Position numbers and translations under genes: made by a program. From the NCBI RefSeq assembly GCF_000188295.1, contig NZ_GL831112.1, positions 1,172,228 to 1,178,441 of the forward strand: 6,214 nt of DNA. The letters are read 5' to 3'. Source of the DNA: Streptococcus vestibularis ATCC 49124. GTDB taxonomy: Bacteria; Bacillota; Bacilli; Lactobacillales; Streptococcaceae. Below, piece after piece: positions 1 through 6,214 of the stretch. How positions within the stretch are numbered: position 1 is the stretch's first letter; every line of letters begins with the position of its first letter. Under the pieces are notes generated by a model. It saw nothing but the letters and a program-made list of their open reading frames with translations, was not told the DNA's origin and did not search any database.

Positions 1-130
1 GATAAACGCCTGTTTTGTTAGTCATCTCTTCTGAATCTTTGGTTTCTTTTTTTCTCAAAAATTCTAGATTTCGCTTCTGCCACTCCGTCAGAACTTTTTT
101 TTCTTGTGATTTTTGATCCTTTTTTGCCAT
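1..130 (-). CDS. divIB: Cell division protein DivIB/FtsQ, N-terminal fragment (runs off the left edge)
   Basis: Only the first 43 codons are present and the frame is still open at base 1. The visible part is a highly charged cytoplasmic head (begins MAKKDQKSQEKK, then an LTEWQKRNLEFLRKK stretch). The 'EWQKRN' block is typical of the streptococcal DivIB N-terminus. The transmembrane helix, POTRA and beta domains expected in this family would lie outside the window. DivIB is a bitopic divisome protein that works with DivIC and FtsL to control septal wall synthesis. The start codon is 9 nt after the murG stop. Its Shine-Dalgarno AAAGGA (136-141) overlaps that stop codon, so it is almost certainly co-transcribed with murD-murG. 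The identity rests on the short N-terminal pattern plus the murD-murG-divIB gene order known in streptococci, so it is good but not certain. Confidence 0.85.
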   Translation of the reverse strand, partial: MAKKDQKSQEKKVLTEWQKRNLEFLRKKETKDSEEMTNKTGVY

Positions 131-139
131 GAAATTCCT

Positions 140-1210
140 TTATTTATTTGAAATACTAGTCACTAATAGTTTGTAAAAATCATCAGGAGAAGTGATTTCC
201 TCAGATTTAGCCATAGCTTCTTTGTAAGTCTCTGCATGTTCAACAAGTTGTTCAAGCTCGTGATTTAATGTCTCCCAACTTAATTCTGGTTCCTGCAATT
301 GACGAGCGTAACCCTTTCTTTCAAAATAGTCAGCATTTTCAAGTTGGTCCCCACGGCTAGCTTCTTTTCCTAGAGGAACGATTAAATGAAGTTTTTTCAT
401 AGCCAACAATTCAAAAATAGTATTTGAACCACCACGAGTTACAACTAAATCAGCCATATCCATAAGAGGTTGGTACAAATCTGTCACATAATCAACTCTA
501 TAAAGATGACGCTCCAGGGTATTTAATGAAGAATCCCCAGATATATTGATGATATTATAGTGCTCAATCAGTTCTGGAGTTTTGCTAATAAAATCATTAA
601 ACACCTTTGCACCAGCTGATCCCCCAATAAAAAGGACTGTTTTTAGTTTCTCATCAAACTGTTCTTTAACCTCATCTAGTTGATCTGAATTATCAGACCT
701 TGTCATACCCACCTTAGTAATAGCACCGACATGCTTTGTCTTCACCAAAGCTTTTGATTGTTCAAAAGTCGTAAACATAGTAGTTGCAAACTTGTATGCG
801 ATTTTATTGGCTAAGCCCATAGACAAGTCAGACTCGTGAACATATACAGGAACTCTTAATAATTTAGATGCGATAACTGGTGGCACAGATACAAATCCAC
901 CTTTTGAAAAGAGTGCTTGAGGACGAATCTTAGCAATGATTGCAATTGACTGTAGAATCCCCCAACCAACTTTAAAGACATCCAACATGTTTTGCCATGA
1001 AAAATAACGACGTAGTTTACCTGTAGCGATACTATGGAAGGTTACATCTAAACCAGACTTATCAATTTGTTCGTGTTCGATACCATGTTTATCACCGATA
1101 TAGTGCACTTCCCATCCATCTTTTAGAAACTTTGGAATTAAGATAAGATTTAAGGTCACATGTCCAACTGTCCCTCCACCAGTAAAAACAATCTTTTTCG
1201 ATTTTGCCAT
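140..1210 (-). CDS. murG: UDP-N-acetylglucosamine--lipid I GlcNAc transferase (lipid II synthase)
   Basis: The 356-residue product is full length for a streptococcal MurG. It transfers GlcNAc from UDP-GlcNAc to lipid I on the inner face of the membrane, giving lipid II (GT-B fold, family GT28). In the N-terminal domain, the glycine-rich loop GGGTVGH is at residues 11-17 and a second loop, [14 protein letters not shown], at 102-115; VHESD at 124-128 occupies the place of the HEQN motif. In the C-terminal domain, the loop [12 protein letters not shown] is at 194-205. The nucleotide-sugar site [13 protein letters not shown] is at 258-270, with E267 as the likely ribose-binding glutamate, and RGDQLENA is at 286-293. 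There is no signal peptide, as expected for a peripheral membrane protein. The ATG is 3 nt after the murD stop and its Shine-Dalgarno AAGGGA lies inside the last two murD codons, indicating translational coupling. Confidence 0.97.
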   Translation of the reverse strand: MAKSKKIVFTGGGTVGHVTLNLILIPKFLKDGWEVHYIGDKHGIEHEQIDKSGLDVTFHSIATGKLRRYFSWQNMLDVFKVGWGILQSIAIIAKIRPQALFSKGGFVSVPPVIASKLLRVPVYVHESDLSMGLANKIAYKFATTMFTTFEQSKALVKTKHVGAITKVGMTRSDNSDQLDEVKEQFDEKLKTVLFIGGSAGAKVFNDFISKTPELIEHYNIINISGDSSLNTLERHLYRVDYVTDLYQPLMDMADLVVTRGGSNTIFELLAMKKLHLIVPLGKEASRGDQLENADYFERKGYARQLQEPELSWETLNHELEQLVEHAETYKEAMAKSEEITSPDDFYKLLVTSISNK

Positions 1211-1213
1211 AGC

Positions 1214-2566
1214 CTATCCCTTCAATCGCTCAACAGTTGTGATAAATTCATCACCACGCACTTCGAAATTCTTGTACATATCCCAACTTGCGTTAGCGGG
1301 ACTCAACAGGACAACATCTCCTGCACTAGCTTGTTCAAAGGCAATACGTGTCGCATCGGCCACGTCTTTGGCATCCAGATGGGTCACACCAGCTCTATCT
1401 GCAGCACGTTTGACACGAGGAGCTGATTCTCCCAAAATTACCATTTTCTTAAGACCAATAATATCAGGAATGAGTTCATCGAATTCATTACCACGGTCCA
1501 ACCCACCGGCAATCAAAATGACTTTACTATTATCAAAGCCAGAAAGTGCTTTTTGTGTCGCTAAAATATTTGTTGACTTACTATCATTATAGAATTTTAC
1601 ATTATCAATCGTATCAACAAATTGAAGACGGTGTTTAACCCCACCAAAGCTTGAGAGAGTTTCTTTAATTGCCTGGTTGGAAACACTTGACAATTTTGCT
1701 ACAGCAATTGTCGCTAAAGCATTTTCAACATTGTGACTTCCTGGAACTCCAAGTTCATCAGCATGCATTACCAATTCACCTTTGAAGTAGAGGCCACCAT
1801 TTTCCAGATAAGCACCATCTACTTTTTCCACAGTTGAGAAGGGAACGACTTGTGCATTTGTTTGCGTAGCTAACTCTTTAGCCAAATCTTGATTAAAGTT
1901 TAAAATAACAAAATCGTCTGATGTCATTTTGTTTTGAATATTCCATTTGGCAGCCACGTATCCTTCAAAGCTACCATGGTAGTCAATATGCGTCGGCATC
2001 AAGTTCGTAATCACAGCAATATGTGGATGGAAGCTCTCAATTCCCATCAATTGGAAGGAAGACAACTCCATAACCAAAGTATCCTGATTTGTCACTGATT
2101 GCGCTACTTCTGATGCAGGGAAACCAATATTCCCAGACAAGACACCTGACTTGCCACCATAATTTAAAACATCAGCAATCATAGTTGTTGTGGTTGTCTT
2201 ACCGTTTGAACCTGTAATACCGATAATTGGTGCTTCAGAGACTAGGTAAGCCAACTCAACTTCAGTCCAAACTGGAATTTCTTTTTCAAGCGCACGAGCT
2301 ACCATTGGATTATCATACCGAATTCCAGGATTCTTGACCATTAATTCAAAATTTTCATCCAAAAGTTCAAGAGGATGTCCACCACAGACAACCTTAATTC
2401 CTTCTTCAAGAAGCGCCTGTGCTGATGGGTTTTCTTCAAATGGTTTACCGTCATTTACTGTGACAATAGCACCCAACTTAGCCAAAAGACGAGCCGCTGC
2501 TTCACCAGATTTAGCCAAACCAAGGACTAAAACTTTTTTATTTTCAAATTGTGTTATTAATTTCAT
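1214..2566 (-). CDS. murD: UDP-N-acetylmuramoyl-L-alanine--D-glutamate ligase
   Basis: The 450-residue product is the usual length. It is the cytoplasmic ATP-dependent Mur ligase that adds D-glutamate to UDP-MurNAc-L-Ala. The N-terminal Rossmann-like domain binds the UDP substrate and starts [18 protein letters not shown] (11-28). The central ATPase domain has the P-loop [14 protein letters not shown] (116-129), ELSSFQL (167-173), and K207 in the GYVAAKWNI context, the likely carbamylated lysine that holds Mg2+. Further Mur-ligase marks are [10 protein letters not shown] (276-285), HRLQ (312-315), NDSKSTN (327-333) and the C-terminal block [19 protein letters not shown] (420-438). The start chosen gives the standard N-terminus, but its ribosome-binding site is weak (GGATG just upstream). 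The gene is first in its transcription unit, with its own promoter and murG immediately behind. No oddity was seen in the protein. Confidence 0.98.
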   Translation of the reverse strand: MKLITQFENKKVLVLGLAKSGEAAARLLAKLGAIVTVNDGKPFEENPSAQALLEEGIKVVCGGHPLELLDENFELMVKNPGIRYDNPMVARALEKEIPVWTEVELAYLVSEAPIIGITGSNGKTTTTTMIADVLNYGGKSGVLSGNIGFPASEVAQSVTNQDTLVMELSSFQLMGIESFHPHIAVITNLMPTHIDYHGSFEGYVAAKWNIQNKMTSDDFVILNFNQDLAKELATQTNAQVVPFSTVEKVDGAYLENGGLYFKGELVMHADELGVPGSHNVENALATIAVAKLSSVSNQAIKETLSSFGGVKHRLQFVDTIDNVKFYNDSKSTNILATQKALSGFDNSKVILIAGGLDRGNEFDELIPDIIGLKKMVILGESAPRVKRAADRAGVTHLDAKDVADATRIAFEQASAGDVVLLSPANASWDMYKNFEVRGDEFITTVERLKG

Positions 2567-2599
2567 AATTCATCCACTCTCTCAAATTGTATCATAACC

Positions 2600-2628
2600 A
2601 TTTTACCCTTTATCACAAGCTATTTCAA
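2600..2628 (-). promoter_or_regulatory. Promoter for murD-murG-divIB
   Basis: On the minus strand a -35 TTGAAA (2623-2628) and a -10 TAAAAT (2600-2605) are separated by exactly 17 nt, each one base off the sigma-A consensus. The predicted transcript would start near 2593, a G, giving a leader of about 27 nt. A second, weaker pair overlaps it: TTGTGA, a 16-nt spacer, then TATGAT (2591-2596). The position just after a terminator and just before murD fits a new transcription unit. Prediction only; no mapped start is available. Confidence 0.7.
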
Positions 2629-2651
2629 GGAGTAGTCTTTTCTAGATACAG

Positions 2652-2680
2652 AAAAAAAGCCAATCTGTTAGATTGGCTTT
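2652..2680 (-). terminator. Intrinsic terminator after the DUF3165 gene
   Basis: On the minus strand a perfect 10-bp stem AAAGCCAATC / GATTGGCTTT (2671-2680 with 2656-2665) encloses a 5-nt loop TAACA. It runs straight into a 7-base U-tract (2652-2658, whose last bases overlap the stem). The hairpin begins 9 nt after the stop codon of the small membrane protein gene. It separates the typA unit from the murD unit. Very clear rho-independent terminator. Confidence 0.93.
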
Positions 2681-2689
2681 AATATCATG

Positions 2690-2962
2690 CTACTTATTTT
2701 CATCTTGTTGAGCTTTATCACGATTGAGCTCTGGCATGGCGAAAAAATCTTTCAAGGTGAAATAGCTTAATGCAAGCATTCCTACCGTGACAAAGAACTC
2801 ACCAGGTAAACTGAAGAATTTAATGATTGATAACACTGCTAAAAGCAAGAGCAATGCTAAGGTAGCCATGACAAAGAGAAGATTCATAGTGTTTTTTACC
2901 GACTTTGGTGCAATAAAGAAATAGAATGAAGCAATCAATATGGCAACAATCAGATAAAACAT
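2690..2962 (-). CDS. Small integral membrane protein, DUF3165-like, function unknown
   Basis: This 90-residue protein is mostly hydrophobic. I see three candidate membrane segments: roughly residues 2-18, 27-48 and 54-71. A short basic turn (PKSVKN, 19-24) sits between the first two. The tail is hydrophilic and charged (PELNRDKAQQDENK, 77-90). The first segment is a membrane anchor rather than a cleavable signal, since no signal-peptidase site is evident. Size, pattern and position right after typA match the streptococcal DUF3165 family as I remember it; this assignment was not searched. The start has a strong Shine-Dalgarno AGGAG five bases from the ATG and lies 19 nt behind the typA stop, with a terminator after it, so the gene is expressed as the tail of the typA operon. 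No enzymatic motif is visible and I propose no function. Confidence 0.85.
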   Translation of the reverse strand: MFYLIVAILIASFYFFIAPKSVKNTMNLLFVMATLALLLLLAVLSIIKFFSLPGEFFVTVGMLALSYFTLKDFFAMPELNRDKAQQDENK

Positions 2963-2981
2963 CTCTTCTCCTATCTAAAGA

Positions 2982-4832
2982 TTATTCAGCTTCCGCCGCT
3001 TTTTTCTTACGTTTATTAGCTTTATCACGCTCTGCTTTATTCAAAATTTGTTTACGCAAGCGAATAGATTCAGGTGTTACTTCCATGTATTCATCATCAT
3101 CCAAGAATTCAAGTGATTCTTCAAGTGTCAAGATACGTGGAGTCTTAATAACAGCCGTCTGGTCCTTAGTAGCTGAACGCACGTTTGTCATTTGTTTTGC
3201 TGTAGTAATGTTAACACCAAGGTCATTTTCACGAGCATTCTCACCGACAATCATACCTTCATAAACTTCAGTACCTGGGTTAACAAAGATAGTACCACGT
3301 TCTTCGATACGCATAATTGAGTAAGTTGTCGCTTTACCTGTATCGATAGAAACGAGGGCACCACGGTGACGGCCACCAATTTCACCAGCAACAACTGGCA
3401 AGTATTGGTCGAAGGTATGGTTCATGATACCGTAACCACGTGTCATAGACAAGAATTCAGTAGAGAATCCGATAAGTCCACGAGCTGGTACAAGGAAGAT
3501 AAGGCGAGTTTGACCATTACCAACCATTTGCATATCAAGCATGTCACCTTTACGTTCTGAAAGGGCTTGGATGATAGAACCTTGGTACTCTTCTGGAGTA
3601 TCAATTTGAACACGTTCAAATGGTTCGCATTTCACTCCGTCAATTTCCTTGATGATAACTTCTGGACGTGACACTTGAAGTTCATATCCTTCACGACGCA
3701 TTGTTTCGATAAGGATTGATAAGTGCAATTCACCACGACCTGAGACAGTCCATTTATCTGGTGAATCAGTTGGATCAACACGTAGTGAAACGTCTGTTTG
3801 CAACTCAGCCAAAAGACGCTCTTCGACTTTACGTGATGTCACGTGTTTACCTTCGCGACCAGCAAATGGTGAGTTATTTGCCAAGAAAGTCATTTGAAGT
3901 GTTGGTTCGTCAATACGAAGAACTGGCAATGGTTCAACAGCATCAGTTGGTGTGATTGTTTCACCGACAAAGATATCTTCCATACCTGAGATAGCAATCA
4001 AGTCACCAGCTTTGGCTTCTTCAATTTCACGACGCTCCAAACCAAAGAAACCGAAAAGTTTAGTAACACGGAAGTTCTTTGTTGTTCCGTCAAGTTTCGA
4101 AAGGGTAACTTGGTCACCAACTTTTACAGTTCCACGGAAGATACGTCCAATACCGATACGACCAACGAAATCATTGTAGTCAAGAAGCGACACTTGGAAT
4201 TGAAGAGGCTCATCTGAGTTATCTACAGGAGCTGGGATGTGTTCAATAATAGTGTCAAAGATTGGAGCCATAGTGTGCTCTTGATCAGCAGGGTTATCTG
4301 ACAATGATGATGTTCCATTAATAGCTGATGCATAAACAACTGGGAATTCCAATTGATCATCATCTGCACCGAGTTCAATGAATAGTTCTAGGACTTCATC
4401 AACAACTTCTTCAGGACGAGCTGAGGGTTTATCAATCTTGTTGACAACAACAATTGGTGTCAAATTTTGCTCAAGAGCTTTTTTCAATACAAAACGTGTT
4501 TGAGGCATTGTCCCTTCATAAGCATCGACGACAAGAACAACACCGTCAACCATTTTCATGATACGTTCAACTTCTCCACCAAAGTCCGCGTGCCCTGGTG
4601 TGTCCATGATATTGATACGAGTACCTTTGTAAGCAACGGCTGTATTCTTAGCAAGGATGGTAATACCACGCTCTTTTTCAAGATCGTTAGAGTCCATTGC
4701 ACGCTCATCAAGTTCCTTACGTTCATCAAGGGTGTGTGATTGTTTCAACAATTCATCTACAAGTGTTGTTTTTCCGTGGTCAACGTGGGCAATAATGGCA
4801 ACGTTACGGATATCTTCTCTAAGTTTAGTCAT
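2982..4832 (-). CDS. typA: Ribosome-associated translational GTPase TypA/BipA
   Basis: The 616-residue protein has the normal family length. TypA/BipA binds the 70S ribosome in the EF-G site and, in other bacteria, affects ribosome assembly and growth at low temperature or under stress. The GTPase domain (about 1-200) carries all five G motifs: AHVDHGKTT (15-23), RGIT (55-58), DTPGH (77-81), NKID (131-134) and ASAING (168-173). A beta-barrel domain II follows (about 206-300), then an EF-G domain III-like part with [10 protein letters not shown] (365-374) and a domain V-like part with PARGLIGF (449-456). The BipA-specific C-terminal domain includes [11 protein letters not shown] (548-558). The end is lysine-rich (595-612), a plausible RNA-contacting tail. 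The start has Shine-Dalgarno AGAGGA five bases before the ATG. It is the first gene of a two-gene unit, with its own promoter upstream. Confidence 0.98.
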   Translation of the reverse strand: MTKLREDIRNVAIIAHVDHGKTTLVDELLKQSHTLDERKELDERAMDSNDLEKERGITILAKNTAVAYKGTRINIMDTPGHADFGGEVERIMKMVDGVVLVVDAYEGTMPQTRFVLKKALEQNLTPIVVVNKIDKPSARPEEVVDEVLELFIELGADDDQLEFPVVYASAINGTSSLSDNPADQEHTMAPIFDTIIEHIPAPVDNSDEPLQFQVSLLDYNDFVGRIGIGRIFRGTVKVGDQVTLSKLDGTTKNFRVTKLFGFFGLERREIEEAKAGDLIAISGMEDIFVGETITPTDAVEPLPVLRIDEPTLQMTFLANNSPFAGREGKHVTSRKVEERLLAELQTDVSLRVDPTDSPDKWTVSGRGELHLSILIETMRREGYELQVSRPEVIIKEIDGVKCEPFERVQIDTPEEYQGSIIQALSERKGDMLDMQMVGNGQTRLIFLVPARGLIGFSTEFLSMTRGYGIMNHTFDQYLPVVAGEIGGRHRGALVSIDTGKATTYSIMRIEERGTIFVNPGTEVYEGMIVGENARENDLGVNITTAKQMTNVRSATKDQTAVIKTPRILTLEESLEFLDDDEYMEVTPESIRLRKQILNKAERDKANKRKKKAAEAE

Positions 4833-4865
4833 TTTTTCCTCTTTATTATTTATTTCAACTTTTCA

Positions 4866-4895
4866 AGTATACCACATTTTCAATAAAATGGCAGA
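4866..4895 (-). promoter_or_regulatory. Extended -10 promoter for typA
   Basis: The minus strand reads TGG-TATACT (4866-4874), a TGn extended -10 with a hexamer one base from consensus. The 17-nt-spaced -35 position holds CTGCCA (4889-4894), only a fair match, which is tolerable with an extended -10. The start point would be near 4859, about 26 nt before the typA ATG. It lies after the glk terminator, so typA need not depend on read-through. Prediction only. Confidence 0.6.
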
Positions 4896-4905
4896 GATCA
4901 GATAA

Positions 4906-4922
4906 TTGTAAACGTTTTTCAA
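4906..4922. promoter_or_regulatory. Imperfect cre-like palindrome upstream of typA
   Basis: The plus strand reads TTGTAAACGTTTTTCAA, centred on the perfect palindrome AAACGTTT. It resembles the catabolite-responsive element bound by CcpA (TG..A.CG.T..CA), but has one extra base in one half-site (TGAAAAACG on the minus strand instead of TGAAAACG). It lies between the glk terminator and the typA promoter, upstream of the -35. CcpA binding is inference from the pattern alone. Confidence 0.3.
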
Positions 4923-4923
4923 C

Positions 4924-4964
4924 AAAAAAAGTGCTACCTTCCCTTATCCGGTTAGGCGCACTTT
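4924..4964 (-). terminator. Intrinsic terminator after glk
   Basis: On the minus strand, AAAGTGC (4958-4964) pairs with GCACTTT (4928-4934), and a few more pairs can form inside (TAACC with GGTA, with a bulge). The stem is followed by a run of seven U (4924-4930). It begins 6 nt after the glk stop. The interior is imperfect, so the hairpin is less tidy than the one at 2652-2680, but position and U-tract make it convincing. It divides glk from typA. Confidence 0.82.
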
Positions 4965-4970
4965 ATCTCA

Positions 4971-5939
4971 TTATTTGTCAATACTACAAGCAAGACTAGC
5001 AGCTCCAATGATTCCCGCATCATTTCCAAGCTCCGCTAATTTCACTTTTGTTGTACGGCGAACTTGTGGGAATGCATAACGTTTAAAGTATCCTTCAACA
5101 CGACTACGCAAAAACTCTCCTGCGGCAGAAACACCTCCACCGATAACAACAGAATCTGGGTTAAGAATGTTTGAGATGTTTGCTGTTGCAAGTCCGAGGT
5201 ATTCAGAGACTTTATCAACAATGCTATTAGCAAACTTATCACCTTCAGCAGCAGCTACGAAGATATCTTTACTTGTCACTTGCTCACCATTGTCTACAGC
5301 AGCTTTAATAGAAGAGTTTCCTTCGTATCCTTCTGCCAAATAATGTGCTAAACGTACAACACCTGTTGCTGAAGCTACAGTTTCCAGACACCCCTTGTTT
5401 CCGCAAGTACAGTCAAATCCTGTTTCAGGTTCAACAATAATGTGACCAATTTCTCCACCAGCACCGGCAACACCATGAATTAAGTTACCATCAGCGATAA
5501 CACCGCCACCAACACCTGTTCCCAATGTTACAAAGACAACATCCGGATTGTTAGCACCAGCACCAACCCAACGTTCACCCAGTGCAGCCACATTAGCATC
5601 ATTATCAATAGCGAATGGAATACCAAGTTCTTTTTCAATGACAGAGCCAACTTCTTGAGTTTCTGCCCAGTTCAAGTTAAAAGCACCCGTTACTGTTTTA
5701 TTTTCTCGGTCAACTGCACCTGGAGATCCCATACCAATTCCAATAAAATCTTCAGCAGTAAGTCCATACATTTCCAAACGGTGTTTCAAAGACTCTACAA
5801 TGTTAGGAACAATGTGGCTACCATTTTCAAGCGTATTTGTTTCAATAGCCCATTTTTCTTGAACTTCACCATCTGCAGTCAAAATACCAAACTTAACAGT
5901 TGTTCCACCAAGGTCAATACCTAAGAGTTTCTTACTCAT
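4971..5939 (-). CDS. glk: ROK-family glucokinase
   Basis: This cytoplasmic enzyme phosphorylates free glucose with ATP to glucose-6-phosphate, which matters for glucose released from disaccharides or taken up outside the PTS. The 322-residue product has the ROK layout: phosphate loop GIDLGGTTVKFGI (7-19); DNDANVAALGE (112-122) with D114 the likely catalytic base; LGTGVGGGVI (139-148); and the ROK signature (155-190). The zinc site has H166 plus CTCGNKGC, i.e. C177, C179 and C184. A second nucleotide-binding stretch, VIGGGV, lies at 265-270. I chose the ATG at 5937-5939 (MSKKLLGIDLGG), which has GGAGAAAG 7 bases upstream and gives the family's normal N-terminus. A start at 5969 adds ten unconserved residues and has no such support. 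It overlaps the end of yqgQ by 8 nt, so translation is likely coupled. Confidence 0.96.
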   Translation of the reverse strand: MSKKLLGIDLGGTTVKFGILTADGEVQEKWAIETNTLENGSHIVPNIVESLKHRLEMYGLTAEDFIGIGMGSPGAVDRENKTVTGAFNLNWAETQEVGSVIEKELGIPFAIDNDANVAALGERWVGAGANNPDVVFVTLGTGVGGGVIADGNLIHGVAGAGGEIGHIIVEPETGFDCTCGNKGCLETVASATGVVRLAHYLAEGYEGNSSIKAAVDNGEQVTSKDIFVAAAEGDKFANSIVDKVSEYLGLATANISNILNPDSVVIGGGVSAAGEFLRSRVEGYFKRYAFPQVRRTTKVKLAELGNDAGIIGAASLACSIDK

Positions 5940-6138
5940 TTTCTTTCTCCATTTCAATGCGATGTTCACGTCGTAAAATCATTTCAGCAATAAGATAGTT
6001 TTCCTTGTCTATCAAAGCATTCTGATAAAGAGCTTCCAATTCAATCTTCATTATCTCGATATCATAGAGCCTTTTACCCAAGTAAACTACTATCCCAAAC
6101 TGCTTCAACAACTGTTGAACGTCATATAATGTTTTCAT
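5932..6138 (-). CDS. yqgQ: YqgQ-like small protein (DUF910), function unknown
   Basis: The 68-residue soluble, mostly helical protein begins MKTLYDVQQLLKQFG and contains VYLGKRLYDIEIMKIELEALY (18-38), a pattern I recognise from the YqgQ/DUF910 family of Firmicutes. The end is charged (RREHRIEMEKENE, 56-68). The family has no firm biochemical role. Its placement directly before the glucokinase gene matches the Bacillus subtilis yqgQ-glcK order, so a link to glucose metabolism is inferred from context only. The stop overlaps the glk start (ATGAGTAA, 5932-5939). No Shine-Dalgarno is visible before its ATG, and a strong promoter ends six bases upstream, suggesting a leaderless message. The next in-frame ATG (residue 30) would remove the conserved N-terminal half, so the annotated start is preferred. 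Confidence 0.88.
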   Translation of the reverse strand: MKTLYDVQQLLKQFGIVVYLGKRLYDIEIMKIELEALYQNALIDKENYLIAEMILRREHRIEMEKENE

Positions 6139-6144
6139 AGAAAT

Positions 6145-6173
6145 ATTTTAGCAAAAAGCTTAAGGCATGACAA
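6145..6173 (-). promoter_or_regulatory. Strong promoter for yqgQ-glk
   Basis: On the minus strand a -35 TTGTCA (6168-6173) and a -10 TAAAAT (6145-6150) are spaced by 17 nt. Each hexamer is one base from consensus, and a TGC just before the -10 makes it an extended -10 as well. The region upstream is A/T rich. The expected +1 falls on 6138, the A of the yqgQ ATG; the bases between are pyrimidines apart from 6144. This is the best promoter match in the window. Confidence 0.72.
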
Positions 6174-6181
6174 GATAATTT

Positions 6182-6195
6182 TGAAAACCTTTACA
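6182..6195. promoter_or_regulatory. cre-like site upstream of the yqgQ-glk promoter
   Basis: The minus strand reads TGTAAAGGTTTTCA, which fits the CcpA operator consensus TGWNANCGNTNWCA at every defined position except the central C (GG in place of CG). Its centre is about 50 nt upstream of the predicted transcript start, just above the -35. The central CG is normally the best-conserved part, so the site is a weak candidate despite otherwise good symmetry. Confidence 0.3.
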
Positions 6196-6214
6196 GATTA
6201 TTATGTAACTAGAC

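Noticed and set aside
1160..1592. Plus-strand reading frames of 88 and 117 codons over the murG/murD region
   Set aside because: They lie opposite well-supported Mur genes, have no credible ribosome-binding sites, and their protein sequences are low-complexity serine/threonine-rich reflections of the minus-strand codons.
2652..2680. The 2652-2680 hairpin as a bidirectional terminator
   Set aside because: On the plus strand it is followed by only three T residues and there is no plus-strand gene to terminate.
2926..4905. Seven plus-strand reading frames opposite typA (64 to 112 codons)
   Set aside because: All are antisense shadows of a continuous, fully conserved GTPase gene; none resembles a known family.
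5042..5242. A 66-codon minus-strand frame inside glk
   Set aside because: It is an out-of-frame shadow of the intact glucokinase; the glk frame carries all ROK motifs.
5940..5969. A longer glk starting at 5969 with ten extra N-terminal residues
   Set aside because: The extra residues lie within yqgQ and are unlike ROK kinases. The ATG at 5937-5939 has a good Shine-Dalgarno and gives the expected MSKKLLGIDLGG start.
6160..6213. Short open stretch at the right edge that could be the tail of an upstream gene (ends ...NYLVMP)
   Set aside because: Only 17 codons are visible, with no recognisable family. Another frame closes with tandem TAA codons nearby, so it is impossible to say which, if any, is coding.

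Overview
The window looks like chromosomal core DNA from a low-GC Gram-positive coccus, most probably a Streptococcus. Protein lengths and wording (450-residue MurD, 356-residue MurG, 322-residue ROK glucokinase) suggest the salivarius/thermophilus group, but that species-level call is from memory and untested. All seven genes lie on the minus strand, so transcription runs from high to low coordinates. No mobile element, CRISPR array, tRNA or rRNA was seen, and every complete gene is intact.

In transcription order there are three blocks. (1) 6214 to 4924: a strong promoter, then yqgQ (small DUF910 protein) overlapping glk (glucokinase) by 8 nt, closed by an intrinsic terminator. (2) 4923 to 2652: an extended -10 promoter, then typA/bipA (ribosome-associated GTPase) and a 90-residue membrane protein of the DUF3165 type, closed by a very clean terminator. 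(3) 2628 to 1: a promoter, then murD, murG and the first 43 codons of divIB/ftsQ, which continues off the left edge. Spacings within blocks are +19, +3, +9 and -8 nt, so these look like three operons.

Functionally, block 1 puts a phosphate on free glucose entering glycolysis. Block 2 serves ribosome assembly and stress adaptation, with an uncharacterised membrane partner. Block 3 is the start of a division and cell-wall cluster: MurD adds D-glutamate to the cytoplasmic UDP-MurNAc-peptide, MurG makes lipid II at the membrane, and DivIB belongs to the divisome that uses lipid II.

I found no undescribed system here. The observations most worth checking are the predicted leaderless start of yqgQ, two imperfect catabolite-responsive (cre-like) sites either side of the yqgQ-glk unit, and the typA-linked small membrane protein.
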